NCBI RefSeq assembly: GCF_029094525.1
Contig: NZ_CP119107.1
Location: 992,001-1,056,000 of the forward strand
DNA length: 64,000 bases
DNA from: Pullulanibacillus sp. KACC 23026
Lineage (GTDB): Bacteria > Bacillota > Bacilli > Bacillales > Sporolactobacillaceae
Reading direction: 5' to 3'
A model generated the notes under the pieces. It did no database searches. It saw nothing but the letters and a program-made list of their open reading frames with translations, and was not told the origin of the DNA. Position numbers and translations under genes: made by a program. This document shows, one piece after another, positions 18,979-28,344 of the stretch (position 1 is the first letter of the stretch; every line of letters begins with the position of its first letter).

Positions 18979-20040
18979 TTATAGGAGGAAGAAGCCAAAT
19001 CCCATTATGACATAAGCAGCGAGGAGCATGGCACCTTCAAACCAGTTGGTGTCTCCATCGGCTGTAATGCTGATGGTTAGGATGGCAGCTAAGGCCATGG
19101 CGATGAGTTCTGTAACAGGAAAGACGAGCGGCATGAAGGTTTGGAATCCCCATGAAATCAAGACAAGGACGGGCGCAACAAACATGGCAATTTGAAGTGT
19201 CGAACCGACCGATATCTCGACGGCAATGTCAATTCTATTCTTGACCGCCATAAGTACGGCAGATGCATGCTCGGCAGCGTTGCCGACAATGGCAACAATA
19301 ATAATGCCGATAAAGAGTTCACTCCAGCCCAATTGTTCCCCAACTGGCTCAATGGTTCCGACAAGCCGTTCGCTAATCAGCGCCACAACAACAGTCGTAA
19401 CCGCCAAAATCAACATCGAACGGCCTTTTCCCCATTCTGGATGCTCCTCTTCCAAAATCACTGAAATATTATCCTGCTGCATTTTATAAACCCCACGATG
19501 CGTGACGAGACGAAAAACAAGAGAAAACAAGTAAATTAGAATCATGATACACGAGATGACCGTACTGAGGAACTTAATGCTGTGAACATCCATCTTTGCG
19601 GCGAAAACAGCTGGAAAGACAAAAGAAACAATGAGAGAGAAGACCATAATCCCCGCGTTATGGGCCGCATCATGGATGTTGAATTGCTGCCTCTTATATT
19701 TAAAACCCCCAAACAAAATCGAGAGCCCGCCAACAAGCAAGAGATTCCCGATAATGGAGCCTGTAAGTGACGCCATCACCACATTTACAAGTCCCTCCTG
19801 CAAGGCAAAAAAAGAAATGATGAGCTCAACCGCATTACCAAATGTGGCGTTCAGCAATCCGCCAATGCTTGGACCTGATATAATAGCCAGACTTTCTGTG
19901 GCTCTTCCAATATAACTGGCAAGGCCAATGATAGTCAGGCAGTAGATAATAAATAAAATTAGAGCGGGGAAGTGAAGGAAATTGCCTATTATAGAGAGCG
20001 GAATTCCAATGGCGGTTAATAAGAAAAAGAGTCGATCCAA
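18979..20040 (-). CDS. Ca2+(cation)/H+ antiporter, CaCA family (ChaA/YfkE-like)
   Basis: A 353-residue membrane protein with about eleven hydrophobic segments and the two inverted alpha-repeats of cation/proton exchangers: GNAVELIISFFAL in the first half and GNAAEHASAVLMAVKN in the second. An acidic loop (LEEEHPEWG) lies between the halves. It closely follows B. subtilis YfkE (351 aa), a proton-driven calcium exporter. The start is TTG 20040, because AAAGGAGGT lies 8 nt upstream; a longer frame to 20088 has the ribosome site inside the gene. It faces the his operon divergently. Confidence 0.92.
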   Translation of the reverse strand: MDRLFFLLTAIGIPLSIIGNFLHFPALILFIIYCLTIIGLASYIGRATESLAIISGPSIGGLLNATFGNAVELIISFFALQEGLVNVVMASLTGSIIGNLLLVGGLSILFGGFKYKRQQFNIHDAAHNAGIMVFSLIVSFVFPAVFAAKMDVHSIKFLSTVISCIMILIYLFSLVFRLVTHRGVYKMQQDNISVILEEEHPEWGKGRSMLILAVTTVVVALISERLVGTIEPVGEQLGWSELFIGIIIVAIVGNAAEHASAVLMAVKNRIDIAVEISVGSTLQIAMFVAPVLVLISWGFQTFMPLVFPVTELIAMALAAILTISITADGDTNWFEGAMLLAAYVIMGFGFFLL

Positions 20041-20283
20041 CCTGCCAACCTCCTTTATCTTGCTGGTTTGACGATTTAATAAAAGCAAAGCAAGGGCATT
20101 TTAAGAAGGACAATGCCCACTAAGTGCCCTCAGGTAACGTGTGAGTGAGATGTTATTATAACCTATTCGGCGAAAATTCATTTTATTTTGTTCGATTACG
20201 GTTGACGTTATGAATGCTTTTGAGGTAAACTTCAACTATACATTTTAGTTCGTTATCACATTAGCATGCTAAAGCAAAAAGGA

Positions 20284-20414
20284 AGCAGACTAAGCAAGCG
20301 TGGGGCGAGCGTGAAACGCGAGAACCGTCCCCGGGTTTCACGGGTTTCAAATGAAAAAGCAGACTAAGCAAGCGCGGGGCGAGCGTGAAACGCGAGAACC
20401 GTCCCCGCGTTTCA
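20284..20414 (+). repeat. Two tandem copies of the GAAACGCG/GGGACGGTTC repeat
   Basis: A segment of about 50 bp beginning AGCAGACTAAGCAAGCG and containing GCGTGAAACGCGAGAACC occurs at 20284-20333 and again at 20357-20406, each followed by a GTTTCA arm that pairs with TGAAAC. The second copy ends 17 bp before the hisZ start, so it forms part of the leader. Nothing else is recognised in 20041-20283 beyond AT-rich spacer. Confidence 0.8.
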
Positions 20415-20430
20415 ATGGAGTGGGGTGTCG

Positions 20431-21600
20431 ATGGTGTCGGGAACGTATGTGTTTGAGAAGCCTTTGGGTATGCGGGATGTGCTGCCTGTTCATGAGCGGG
20501 TTCACCAAAATATACGGAGGGTTATGTCTGAGGAGATGGGCCGTTGGGGCTATCAGTTTTTGTCAACGCCAACGCTTGAGTATTATGAGACGGTTGGGAA
20601 GGCATCTGCTATTGATGAAGAGCGGTTGTTTAAATTATTGGATGCTGAGGGCCGAACGGTGGTCCTGCGTCCTGATATGACGGTGCCGATTGCTCGTGTG
20701 GCCGCTTCAAATCTGAAACAAGAACCGCTGCCATTAAGGCTTGCGTACATGAGTCCCGTCTTTCGCAAACAGGAATTTGAGGCAGGACGGCCAGCTGAGT
20801 TTGAACAAATTGGCGTCGAGCTAATTGGGGCTGCTTCTTTAGATGCGGATGCTGAAGTCATTGCGTTAATGAGTCAACTTTTTAAGAGTGTAGGGCTTAC
20901 TAATTTTAATATCACCATAGGCCATGTCGGTGTGGTAAATGCTTTTTTGAATGAACTCACAACAGATGAAGTGCTTATTAGGAACCTTAGCCAGCGATTA
21001 ATCGAAAAAAATGATGTCGGGTTTAGAGAGACGGTTGCGCAGGCTGACCTCAGCTTGGAAGCAAAGGAACGTTTCAATGCCTTTATCGAATTAAGACATT
21101 TGGAACGTCATCAGGCTTTGCGAGCCTTACCGAAGCTTATACCGGGTGAACAGGGCAGCTTTTTCAAAGAGAAGCTGACGGAATTGTTTGAACTGCTTGA
21201 AGCCTATGGCGTCGCAGATATGTTGGATTTGGATTTAACCTTATTAAGCCATTCCGACTATTATACAGGGATTGTGTTTGAAGGGTTTGCCGGACAGAGC
21301 GGATTTCCAATCGGAAGCGGCGGGCGTTATGATGAATTGCTGGCTAAGTTTGAAAGACCGGCTCCAGCAACAGGATTTGGACTTCGCTTGAACCTTTTAG
21401 CTGAAGCAATTGAGGCACAACCGGAGGCACTTAATCAAGAATGTGTGGTCTATACCGTTGATCAAAAAGGAGTGGCTTTAAAAAAAGCTTTAACCTTGCG
21501 CCAATTAGGAAAATTGGTTGTTTTACAGGATGCGGAAGCCTTAATTGATGCAGAGGCTTTTCTTTCACAATTTCAAGTCATACATGATTTTAGAAGCTAA
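20431..21600 (+). CDS. hisZ: ATP phosphoribosyltransferase regulatory subunit HisZ
   Basis: A 389-residue histidyl-tRNA synthetase paralogue that lacks tRNA charging and acts with short HisG as the regulatory half of the first histidine enzyme. The class II synthetase core is visible: GMRDVLP near the N-terminus, VLRPDMTVPIARV (motif 2-like), EQIGVELIG and GSGGRYDELLAKF. The anticodon-binding domain of true HisRS is largely missing. ATG 20431 follows GGAGTGGGG; a GTG six bases upstream is the alternative. First gene of hisZGDBHAFI. Confidence 0.93.
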   Translation: MVSGTYVFEKPLGMRDVLPVHERVHQNIRRVMSEEMGRWGYQFLSTPTLEYYETVGKASAIDEERLFKLLDAEGRTVVLRPDMTVPIARVAASNLKQEPLPLRLAYMSPVFRKQEFEAGRPAEFEQIGVELIGAASLDADAEVIALMSQLFKSVGLTNFNITIGHVGVVNAFLNELTTDEVLIRNLSQRLIEKNDVGFRETVAQADLSLEAKERFNAFIELRHLERHQALRALPKLIPGEQGSFFKEKLTELFELLEAYGVADMLDLDLTLLSHSDYYTGIVFEGFAGQSGFPIGSGGRYDELLAKFERPAPATGFGLRLNLLAEAIEAQPEALNQECVVYTVDQKGVALKKALTLRQLGKLVVLQDAEALIDAEAFLSQFQVIHDFRS

Positions 21601-21627
21601 TGCTTAATTTTTTGAGGAGGAGAGACG

Positions 21628-22293
21628 ATGGAGCCGATTACGATTGCCATGCCAAAGGGACGGATTTTAGAAGACGCGATTGCTCTTCTCAATCGGGCCA
21701 ATATTCCTTGCCCCGATTTGGTTGAATCCAGTCGCAAGTTAATTTTTGAAACAGATGATCACACGCTCCGGTTCATTTTGGCGAAACCGACTGATGTTCC
21801 GACTTATGTAGAATATGGAGTGGCCGATCTCGGAATTGCTGGAAAAGACGTTCTTCTAGAGGAACAGCGTGATGTCTATGAATTACTTGATTTAAACATT
21901 AGTCCATGCCGGATGTCAGTAGCCGGCCGAATCGATCAATCAACGGCATTCTCACCGCGCATTGCAACGAAGTATCCGCGAATTGCCTCTACGTATTTCC
22001 GGCAGCAGGGGGAACAGGTGGAAATTATTCCTTTGAACGGGTCGATTGAATTGGCCCCTATCATCGGTCTTGCGGATCGTATTGTGGACATTGTGTCAAC
22101 GGGAACGACACTAAAAGAAAACGGACTTGTTGAAAAAGCGACCATTGCTTCGATCACTTCTCGGTTAATTGCGAATCCGACGAGTTATCGTCTCAAGAAA
22201 AGGCAAGTCGTCAAGCTGTTTGAACAGCTTAAATCAGTAATAGGGGGGCAAGGGATATGGAATGGCGATCCAGTCAAGACCTCGACTTTTTAA
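21628..22293 (+). CDS. hisG: ATP phosphoribosyltransferase catalytic subunit, short form
   Basis: A 221-residue enzyme joining ATP and PRPP, the committed step of histidine synthesis. Family motifs include [10 protein letters not shown] at the N-terminus, [11 protein letters not shown], and the PRPP-binding [12 protein letters not shown]. It lacks the C-terminal regulatory domain of long HisG, consistent with the HisZ gene upstream. ATG 21628 has GAGGAGGAGAGACG upstream. The 3' end overlaps hisD by 37 nt. Confidence 0.96.
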   Translation: MEPITIAMPKGRILEDAIALLNRANIPCPDLVESSRKLIFETDDHTLRFILAKPTDVPTYVEYGVADLGIAGKDVLLEEQRDVYELLDLNISPCRMSVAGRIDQSTAFSPRIATKYPRIASTYFRQQGEQVEIIPLNGSIELAPIIGLADRIVDIVSTGTTLKENGLVEKATIASITSRLIANPTSYRLKKRQVVKLFEQLKSVIGGQGIWNGDPVKTSTF

Positions 22294-23594
22294 ATGATCG
22301 GAATACGGCGGCAACGAAAGAAGCCGAGGCGTCCGTCAAACGGATCCTTCAGCTTGTACAGGAAAAAGGCGAAGAGGGTATTCTGGAACTGACTGAACAG
22401 TTTGATAAAGTAAGGTTAACTCGCCTCCGTGTAACGGATACGGATATTCAAGAGGCTTATAAGCGAGTGGATGATGTGGTTATTGAGGCGATTCGTAAGG
22501 CAGCGAAGAACATTGAGTCTTTCCATGATAAGCAAAAAGTCACTTCTTGGTTTGAAGAAGCACCCGACGGAACGATGCTCGGGCAAAAGGTCACACCGCT
22601 CGATTCCATTGGGCTTTATGTCCCTGGAGGCTCAGCGGCCTACCCTTCTTCGGTCTTGATGGGGGCTATTCCAGCCAAAGTGGCAGGCGTTAAACGGATC
22701 GTCCTTGTTTCCCCCCCTCAAGCAGACGGAAAAATCAATCCCGGGGTGCTTGTTGCGGCGAATGAAGTAGGCGTGACAGAGTGCTACTCCGTCGGCGGTG
22801 CTCAAGCCATTGGTGCACTTGCTTACGGGACGGAAACGATTCAGCCCGTTGATAAGATTGTAGGACCTGGTAATCTGTATGTGACGTTAGCTAAGAAAGA
22901 AGTCTTTGGCTCTGTTGCGATTGATAGTTTGGCTGGGCCAAGTGAAATTGTGATTTTGGCGGATCGGACGGCTAACCCAGCTTGGATTGCGAGTGACCTG
23001 CTTTCTCAAGCGGAGCATGACCCGCATGCAATGGCGGTTTTAATCACCAATGATCGTGAGCTAGGTGAGAAGGTAGATGCTGAAGTGCAAAAGCAATGTG
23101 CCGCTCTTCCACGAAAGTCTATTGCGGGCCAATCGATTTCATCCTATGGAAAGCTCTTTCTCGTCGATACAATAGAGGCGGGCATTGAGGTTGTCAATCG
23201 CTTGGCTCCAGAGCATCTTGAGGTGGTCACGGAAAATCCAGAAAGCTGGCTGCCCCACATTCGTCATGCCGGTGCTATTTTTCTAGGAGCTTACAGCAGT
23301 GAGCCCGTCGGTGATTATCTGGCAGGACCGAATCACATTATTCCAACGAACGGAACGGCACGCTTTGGGAGTCCGTTGAATGTAGAAAGTTTTATTAAGC
23401 GCTCAAGCATTATTAGATACAGTGAAAAAGCTTTTAAGAGGGATGCAGAAGCGATTATGACTTTGGCTCGATACGAAGGGCTTGAAGGCCACGCTCAGGC
23501 TATTGAGCAGCGATTACAAGGAGGATTGTCAAATGGCGCGAACCGCAACGATCAAAAGAACAACAGCCGAGACGGACATTACACTATGCATTGA
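22257..23594 (+). CDS. hisD: Histidinol dehydrogenase
   Basis: A 445-residue zinc enzyme that oxidises histidinol to histidine in two NAD-dependent steps. [21 protein letters not shown], the zinc/substrate region [11 protein letters not shown], and APEHLEV are conserved. The ATG at 22257 overlaps hisG. The C-terminus is unusual: family members end near the [14 protein letters not shown] block, but here the frame runs about 25 residues further and overlaps the first 62 nt of hisB in another frame. The extra tail (Asn- and Lys-rich) may be translated but is probably not functional. Confidence 0.95.
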   Translation: MEWRSSQDLDFLNDRNTAATKEAEASVKRILQLVQEKGEEGILELTEQFDKVRLTRLRVTDTDIQEAYKRVDDVVIEAIRKAAKNIESFHDKQKVTSWFEEAPDGTMLGQKVTPLDSIGLYVPGGSAAYPSSVLMGAIPAKVAGVKRIVLVSPPQADGKINPGVLVAANEVGVTECYSVGGAQAIGALAYGTETIQPVDKIVGPGNLYVTLAKKEVFGSVAIDSLAGPSEIVILADRTANPAWIASDLLSQAEHDPHAMAVLITNDRELGEKVDAEVQKQCAALPRKSIAGQSISSYGKLFLVDTIEAGIEVVNRLAPEHLEVVTENPESWLPHIRHAGAIFLGAYSSEPVGDYLAGPNHIIPTNGTARFGSPLNVESFIKRSSIIRYSEKAFKRDAEAIMTLARYEGLEGHAQAIEQRLQGGLSNGANRNDQKNNSRDGHYTMH

Positions 23595-24120
23595 TCTCGA
23601 CGGAAAAGGGAACTCAAAGCTCGAGACAGGTGTTCCTTTTCTGACGCACATGCTCACCTTGTTTGCAAAACATGGTTTTTTTAACCTAGAGGTGAACGCT
23701 AAAGGGGACACGGATGTGGATGATCACCACACGACGGAGGATATTGGCATTTGTCTTGGACAGGCATTTCGTCAAGCGCTTGGTGATAAGGCAGGCATTC
23801 GTCGTTATGGAGAAGCAACCGTGCCAATGGATGATGCCCTCGCTCAAGTCGTTGTCGATCTGAGTGACCGTCCTCATTTTGTTTTGAAAGCGGATTGGGA
23901 AGCTCAAAAAGTCGGGACGTTTGATACCGAACTTGTCCATGAATTTCTGTGGAAGTTCGCATTAGAAGCGCGCATCAATTTGCATGTGATCGTGCCGTAT
24001 GGCCATAATACACACCATATTATCGAAGCCATTTTTAAAGCGATGGCGCGGGCGTTGGATCACGCAAGCAGTCTGGATCCGAGAATAGAAGGCATCCTTT
24101 CGACAAAGGGGTCGCTCTAA
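23533..24120 (+). CDS. hisB: Imidazoleglycerol-phosphate dehydratase
   Basis: A 195-residue manganese enzyme of histidine synthesis. Both metal-binding repeats are present: DDHHTTEDIGICLG and HNTHHIIEAIFKA. ATG 23533 has a strong AAGGAGGATTGTC upstream, inside the hisD reading frame. Monofunctional (no histidinol phosphatase domain), as usual in Firmicutes. The stop TAA shares its last base with the hisH ATG. Confidence 0.97.
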   Translation: MARTATIKRTTAETDITLCIDLDGKGNSKLETGVPFLTHMLTLFAKHGFFNLEVNAKGDTDVDDHHTTEDIGICLGQAFRQALGDKAGIRRYGEATVPMDDALAQVVVDLSDRPHFVLKADWEAQKVGTFDTELVHEFLWKFALEARINLHVIVPYGHNTHHIIEAIFKAMARALDHASSLDPRIEGILSTKGSL

Positions 24121-24758
24121 TGATTGCGGTAATTGATTACGACCGGGGAAATTTACATAGTGTGACGTCTGCACTTAAGCGACTGGATATTCCGCATATC
24201 GTCACGGACGAGCCGGATGAACTCCGTCAGGCCGATGCTTTGATTTTGCCGGGAGTGGGTCACTTTAGAGATGCGATTGACTCTCTTAATCAAAAACAAT
24301 TAATTTCTGTGATTAAAGAGGAAGCTGTGAAAAAGCCGTTTTTTGGTATTTGTCTTGGCATGCAGCTTTTATTTGATTCAAGTGAAGAGGGGGGATACTC
24401 TGAGGGGTTAGGGTTAATACCAGGGACGATCCGACGCTTTGCTGGAATCGATGAGAATCATGAGCCATATAAAGTGCCGCATATGGGGTGGAATGAGCTT
24501 GTGTTTCATCAGCCTGATCACCCGATTTTAAAAGGCTTGAAAGAGGATTATGCCTATTTTGTGCATTCCTATTTGGCTTTTCCAGAAGATGAGGCGACTC
24601 TGCTAGCCTATTCCAACTATCATGGACGGGTGCCCGCTATTGTTGGGAAAGGCCACGTGATTGGCGCTCAATTTCACCCGGAGAAAAGTGCGGCTTTTGG
24701 TCAAGCTCTTCTTAAAAATTTCTATGAACAAAGTGTCTTGTCCATCAAAAAATTATAA
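24120..24758 (+). CDS. hisH: Imidazole glycerol phosphate synthase, glutaminase subunit
   Basis: A 212-residue class I glutamine amidotransferase that supplies ammonia to HisF. The nucleophile Cys lies in [12 protein letters not shown] and the His-Glu pair in [12 protein letters not shown]. The start overlaps the hisB stop (TAATG). It works as a complex with HisF, encoded two genes downstream. Confidence 0.96.
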   Translation: MIAVIDYDRGNLHSVTSALKRLDIPHIVTDEPDELRQADALILPGVGHFRDAIDSLNQKQLISVIKEEAVKKPFFGICLGMQLLFDSSEEGGYSEGLGLIPGTIRRFAGIDENHEPYKVPHMGWNELVFHQPDHPILKGLKEDYAYFVHSYLAFPEDEATLLAYSNYHGRVPAIVGKGHVIGAQFHPEKSAAFGQALLKNFYEQSVLSIKKL

Positions 24759-24781
24759 AAAGATCGTTGGGAGGGGTAACC

Positions 24782-25519
24782 ATGGGGTTTTCGATTTTAC
24801 CTGCTATTGATATTCGGGCAGGTCAATGTGTAAGGCTTGTTCAAGGTGATTTTAATCAAGAAACCGTATATGGTCACTCGCCTTATAAAGTAGCGGAATC
24901 CTTTATCGCTCAAGGGGCTGAATGGATTCATATTGTCGATTTGGATGGGGCGAAGGAAGGCCAACCTCTCAACCATGATGTTATTTCAAGGATTGCGAGC
25001 AATTTAGGGGCGCGGATTGAGGTCGGCGGCGGTATCCGTAATGAAGAGGCCATTGAGACTTATCTCGAGGCCGGTGTTTCTCGCGTCATCTTGGGGAGTG
25101 CGGCGGTTTCCCGTCCCGAATTTGTTAAAGAAATGATTAAAAAATATGGTTCAAAAATAGCGGTTGGGCTCGACGCAAGAGACGGACGTGTTGCTGTAGA
25201 GGGCTGGCTTGAGACATCTGATGTAAAGGCGATTGATCTTGGCAAGGAATTGGCTGACGCAGGTGTAGGTGCCTTGATTTTTACGGATATTAGTCGTGAC
25301 GGGATGCTTTCAGGACCTAATGTAGAGAGCATTCGTGAATTGGCTAGCGCAACAGGTGTCCCTGTCATTGCTTCAGGCGGGGTGTCTCAATTAGAGGACC
25401 TCATCGCTTTAAAAGCGCATGAGTCGGAAGGCATTGCTGGTGCGATCGTTGGGAAGGCCATTTATGATGGGCGGTTGAATTTGCTTGAAGCGATCAAGGC
25501 GGTGAAGCCATCATGTTAG
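24782..25519 (+). CDS. hisA: ProFAR isomerase
   Basis: A 245-residue (beta/alpha)8 enzyme. The catalytic Asp lies in [15 protein letters not shown], phosphate loops are EVGGGIRN and IASGGVSQL, and the second Asp is in [13 protein letters not shown] 24782 follows GGGAGGGGTAACC; an in-frame TTG at 24767 lies upstream of that ribosome site and is rejected. The last 7 nt overlap hisF. Confidence 0.96.
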   Translation: MGFSILPAIDIRAGQCVRLVQGDFNQETVYGHSPYKVAESFIAQGAEWIHIVDLDGAKEGQPLNHDVISRIASNLGARIEVGGGIRNEEAIETYLEAGVSRVILGSAAVSRPEFVKEMIKKYGSKIAVGLDARDGRVAVEGWLETSDVKAIDLGKELADAGVGALIFTDISRDGMLSGPNVESIRELASATGVPVIASGGVSQLEDLIALKAHESEGIAGAIVGKAIYDGRLNLLEAIKAVKPSC

Positions 25520-26271
25520 CTAAACGCATTATTCCTTGCCTGGATGTTAAAGAAGGCCGTGTAGTCAAAGGGGTTCAATTTCTCGAACTGCGTGACGCTG
25601 GAGATCCCGTTGAACTGGCGAAGCATTATGATCAAGAAGGTGCGGATGAGCTCGTATTTCTTGATATCTCGGCATCACTTGAAGGACGAAAGACTATGGT
25701 CCAAGTCGTCGAACAGGTGGCTCGCGAGCTCGCGATCCCCTTTACAGTAGGCGGCGGTATTCGTACAGTAGACGACATTCGCCGGTTGCTGCGTGCGGGT
25801 GCCGATAAAGTATCCTTAAACACATCGGCTGTTCTTGATCCCGATTTGATTCGACAAGGGTCTGAAGCCTTTGGTGCACAGTGCATCGTCGTAGCGATTG
25901 ATGCCAAGCGTCAAGCGGATGGCACTTGGGGTGTTTTTACTCACGGTGGAAAAAAGGCGACGGCTCTCGATGCTATTGAGTGGGCGAAGCAGGCAGTGGC
26001 GCTTGGTGCAGGGGAGATCTTGCTTACAAGTATGGATTCCGATGGTGAGAAGAAGGGCTTTGCGGTTGAACTCACGCAAAAAATCAGCGAAGCCGTTACC
26101 GTCCCTATTATAGCGTCGGGCGGTGCAGGTAATAAGGAGCATTTTTACGAGGTATTTGAAGAAGGATTAGCGGATGCGGCACTGGCGGCTTCCATCTTTC
26201 ATTTTAAAGAAACCTCTGTCGGCACAGTTAAGCAGTACCTCTCAGAAAAGGGGATCCCTATAAGACTTTGA
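25513..26271 (+). CDS. hisF: Imidazole glycerol phosphate synthase, cyclase subunit
   Basis: A 252-residue (beta/alpha)8 cyclase. The catalytic Asp11 is in [14 protein letters not shown] and the second Asp in VVAIDAKRQ; phosphate loops FTVGGGIRT and IIASGGAGN are clear. It accepts ammonia from HisH and forms IGP plus AICAR. The start overlaps the hisA end. Confidence 0.97.
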   Translation: MLAKRIIPCLDVKEGRVVKGVQFLELRDAGDPVELAKHYDQEGADELVFLDISASLEGRKTMVQVVEQVARELAIPFTVGGGIRTVDDIRRLLRAGADKVSLNTSAVLDPDLIRQGSEAFGAQCIVVAIDAKRQADGTWGVFTHGGKKATALDAIEWAKQAVALGAGEILLTSMDSDGEKKGFAVELTQKISEAVTVPIIASGGAGNKEHFYEVFEEGLADAALAASIFHFKETSVGTVKQYLSEKGIPIRL

Positions 26272-26312
26272 ATGATGACAACCAATCTATTAAAAGAAGA
26301 GAAGGATGCAGG

Positions 26313-26957
26313 ATGGATGTATCAGTTGTAAAATTTGATGAAAAAGGACTTGTTCCGGCAATTGTTCAAGATGCAGTAAGCAAAGAAGTGCTAACATTAG
26401 CGTATATGAACAAGGATTCGTTAAATAAAACGATTGAAACCGGTGAGACGTGGTTTTTCAGCCGCTCCCGCGAAGAACTATGGCATAAGGGAGAAACTTC
26501 TGGAAACACGCAGAAAGTTGTCGATCTGCTTTTTGACTGCGACCAGGATGCCTTGGTCGTGAAGGTGGTGCCTAAAGGACCGGCTTGTCATAAGGGGAGT
26601 TACTCCTGTTTTACGGAACGACTAGACGGTTCAGCGGTCTCGAAGGCTTATGAGAGTCTCGCAAAACCGGATCGTTTTAGCATATTAGCTGAGCTTGAGA
26701 GCGTGATTGCATCCCGGGAAGCGGAAATGCCGGAGGGCGCTTATACCACTTACCTCTTTGAAAAAGGCGTCGATAAAATCTTGAAAAAGGTTGGAGAAGA
26801 GGCCGGCGAGGTCATCATTGCTGCCAAAAACCGCAGTCATGAGGAGCTGACCTGGGAAGTGGCAGACCTTTTCTACCATGTCCTCGTTTTGTTACAGGAA
26901 CAAAAACTGCCGCTTGATGCCATTTTAAAACGACTAGAGGAACGGCATCGTTCATAA
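26313..26957 (+). CDS. hisI: Bifunctional phosphoribosyl-AMP cyclohydrolase / phosphoribosyl-ATP pyrophosphatase
   Basis: A 214-residue fusion of HisI and HisE, steps 2 and 3 of the pathway. The cyclohydrolase half shows the metal site [11 protein letters not shown] and CHKGSYSCF; the pyrophosphatase half shows [14 protein letters not shown] and [17 protein letters not shown] 26313 is chosen because GAGAAGGATGC is 5-8 nt upstream; an in-frame TTG at 26268 overlapping hisF lacks a ribosome site. Last gene of the operon; a strong terminator follows. Confidence 0.96.
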   Translation: MDVSVVKFDEKGLVPAIVQDAVSKEVLTLAYMNKDSLNKTIETGETWFFSRSREELWHKGETSGNTQKVVDLLFDCDQDALVVKVVPKGPACHKGSYSCFTERLDGSAVSKAYESLAKPDRFSILAELESVIASREAEMPEGAYTTYLFEKGVDKILKKVGEEAGEVIIAAKNRSHEELTWEVADLFYHVLVLLQEQKLPLDAILKRLEERHRS

Positions 26958-26987
26958 AAAACATGTGCTCAATCTAATTAACTAAGT

Positions 26988-27022
26988 TAGCCTTCCATGG
27001 TGCCATGGGAGGCTATTTTATA
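26988..27022 (+). terminator. his operon terminator
   Basis: A 13-bp stem TAGCCTTCCATGG/CCATGGGAGGCTA (26988-27000 with 27003-27015) on a TG loop, followed by TTTTATATT. Confidence 0.9.
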
Positions 27023-27039
27023 TTAAAACAAGGCTAGGC

Positions 27040-28144
27040 TGTAGGCTGGTGAAGCGGAATAGCGTAATGGGGTTGCACGAATGGGCGAAAAGTGGCCGGA
27101 AATCGGTGAATAGCGTAATGCCGTTACGCCTATTTGGTTTGAGCGTAACGAGAATACGTTATTCGCCGCGAATCCGGCCAGAATGCCGAAATAAGGGAAT
27201 GCCGTTACGCCTATTTCAGTTGAGCGTAATGAGAATACGTTATTCGCCGCGAATCCGGCCGGAATGCCGAAATAAGAGACTGACGTTACGCCTATTTCGT
27301 TTGAGCGTAACGAGAACACGCTATCCGCCGCGAATCCGGCTGGAATGCCGAAATAAGAGACTGACGTTACGCCTATTTCAGTTGAGTGTAACGAGGATCC
27401 GCTATCCGCCGTTGAACGGGGCTGAAATGCCGAAAGAAGGAAATGCCGTTACGCCTATTTCGTTTGAGCGTAACGAGAATCCGCTATCCGCCGCTAAACG
27501 GGGCCGGAATGCCGAAATAAGAGACTGCCGTTACGCCTATTTCGTTTGAGCGTAACGAGAACACGCTATCCGCCGCGAATCCGGCTGGAATGCCGAAATA
27601 AGGGACTGCCGTTACGCCTATTTCAGTTGAGCGTAACGAGAACACGCTATCCGCCGCGAATCCGGCTGCAATGCCGAAATAAGGGAATGCCGTTACGCCT
27701 ATTTGGTTTCATCGTAACGAGAATACGTTATTCGCCGCTAAACGGGGCTGCAATGCCGAAATAAGGAAATGCCGTTACGCCTATTTCAGTTGAGCGTAAC
27801 GAGAATACACTATCCGCCGCTAAACGGGGCTAAAATGCCGAAATAAGGAAATGCCGTTACGCCTATTTCGTTTGAGCGTAACGAGAATACGCTATCCGCT
27901 GCGAATCCGGCCGGAATGCCGAAATAAGGGAATGCCGTTACGCCTATTTCAGTTGATCGTAACGAGAACACGTTATCCGCCGCGAATCCGGCCGGAATGC
28001 CGAAATAAGGGAATGGCGTTACGCCTATTTCAGTTGAGCGTAACGAGAATACGCTAACCTCCGCTAAACGGGGCTAAAATACCGAAATAAGGAAATGCCG
28101 TTACGCCTATTTCAGTTGAGCGTAACGAGAATCCGCTATCCGCC
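27040..28144 (+). repeat. Tandem hairpin repeat array 2 (81-82 bp period, 13 copies)
   Basis: The GTTACGCCTATTT core begins at 27123, 27204, 27285, 27366, 27448, 27530, 27611, 27692, 27774, 27856, 27937, 28018 and 28100, a period that alternates between 81 and 82. Each unit has GTTACGC...GCGTAAC arms, GAGAATACGCTATCCGCCGC and GGAATGCCGAAATAAGG. Units with CGCGAATCCGGC are 81 bp and units with CGCTAAACGGGGC are 82 bp. Apparent open frames through the array are artefacts of the repeat. It fills the whole gap between hisI and yvcD. Confidence 0.95.
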
Positions 28145-28185
28145 GCGGGGCGAGCGTGAAACGCGAGAACCGTCCCCGCGTTTCA
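28145..28185 (+). repeat. GAAACGCG/GGGACGGTTC dispersed repeat, copy d
   Basis: GCGGGGCGAGCGTGAAACGC then GAGAACCGTCCCCGCGTTTCA, nearly identical to the copy at 20373-20414. It abuts the end of array 2. Confidence 0.75.
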
Positions 28186-28223
28186 TAGTCTGGCATATTT
28201 TGTCGATATTTATTGCGGTTTTA

Positions 28224-28232
28224 TGCTATAAT
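28224..28232 (+). promoter_or_regulatory. Extended -10 promoter of yvcD
   Basis: TGCTATAAT, a full extended -10; the nearest -35-like TTGTCG is 21 bp upstream. About 110 nt of leader follows before the yvcD ATG. Confidence 0.5.
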
Positions 28233-28344
28233 TCGTTAAGGAACTTTGTTTCTAACACGTTTGATTTAAAATGAACCTCTTAAACTTTTAATCCATTTTA
28301 GTAATTAATAGAGTAATAGATAACAAATATGAGAAGGAGTCTTT

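Noticed and set aside
20041-20430. T-box leader for the his operon
   Set aside because: No AGGGTGG-type T-box sequence or antiterminator is present; only repeats are found.
27023-28057. Long frames in the repeat array 2 with repeated RIRYSPRIRPECRNKGMPLR-like peptides
   Set aside because: They are a product of the 81-bp units, which keep the frame; 82-bp units break it, and no ribosome site exists.
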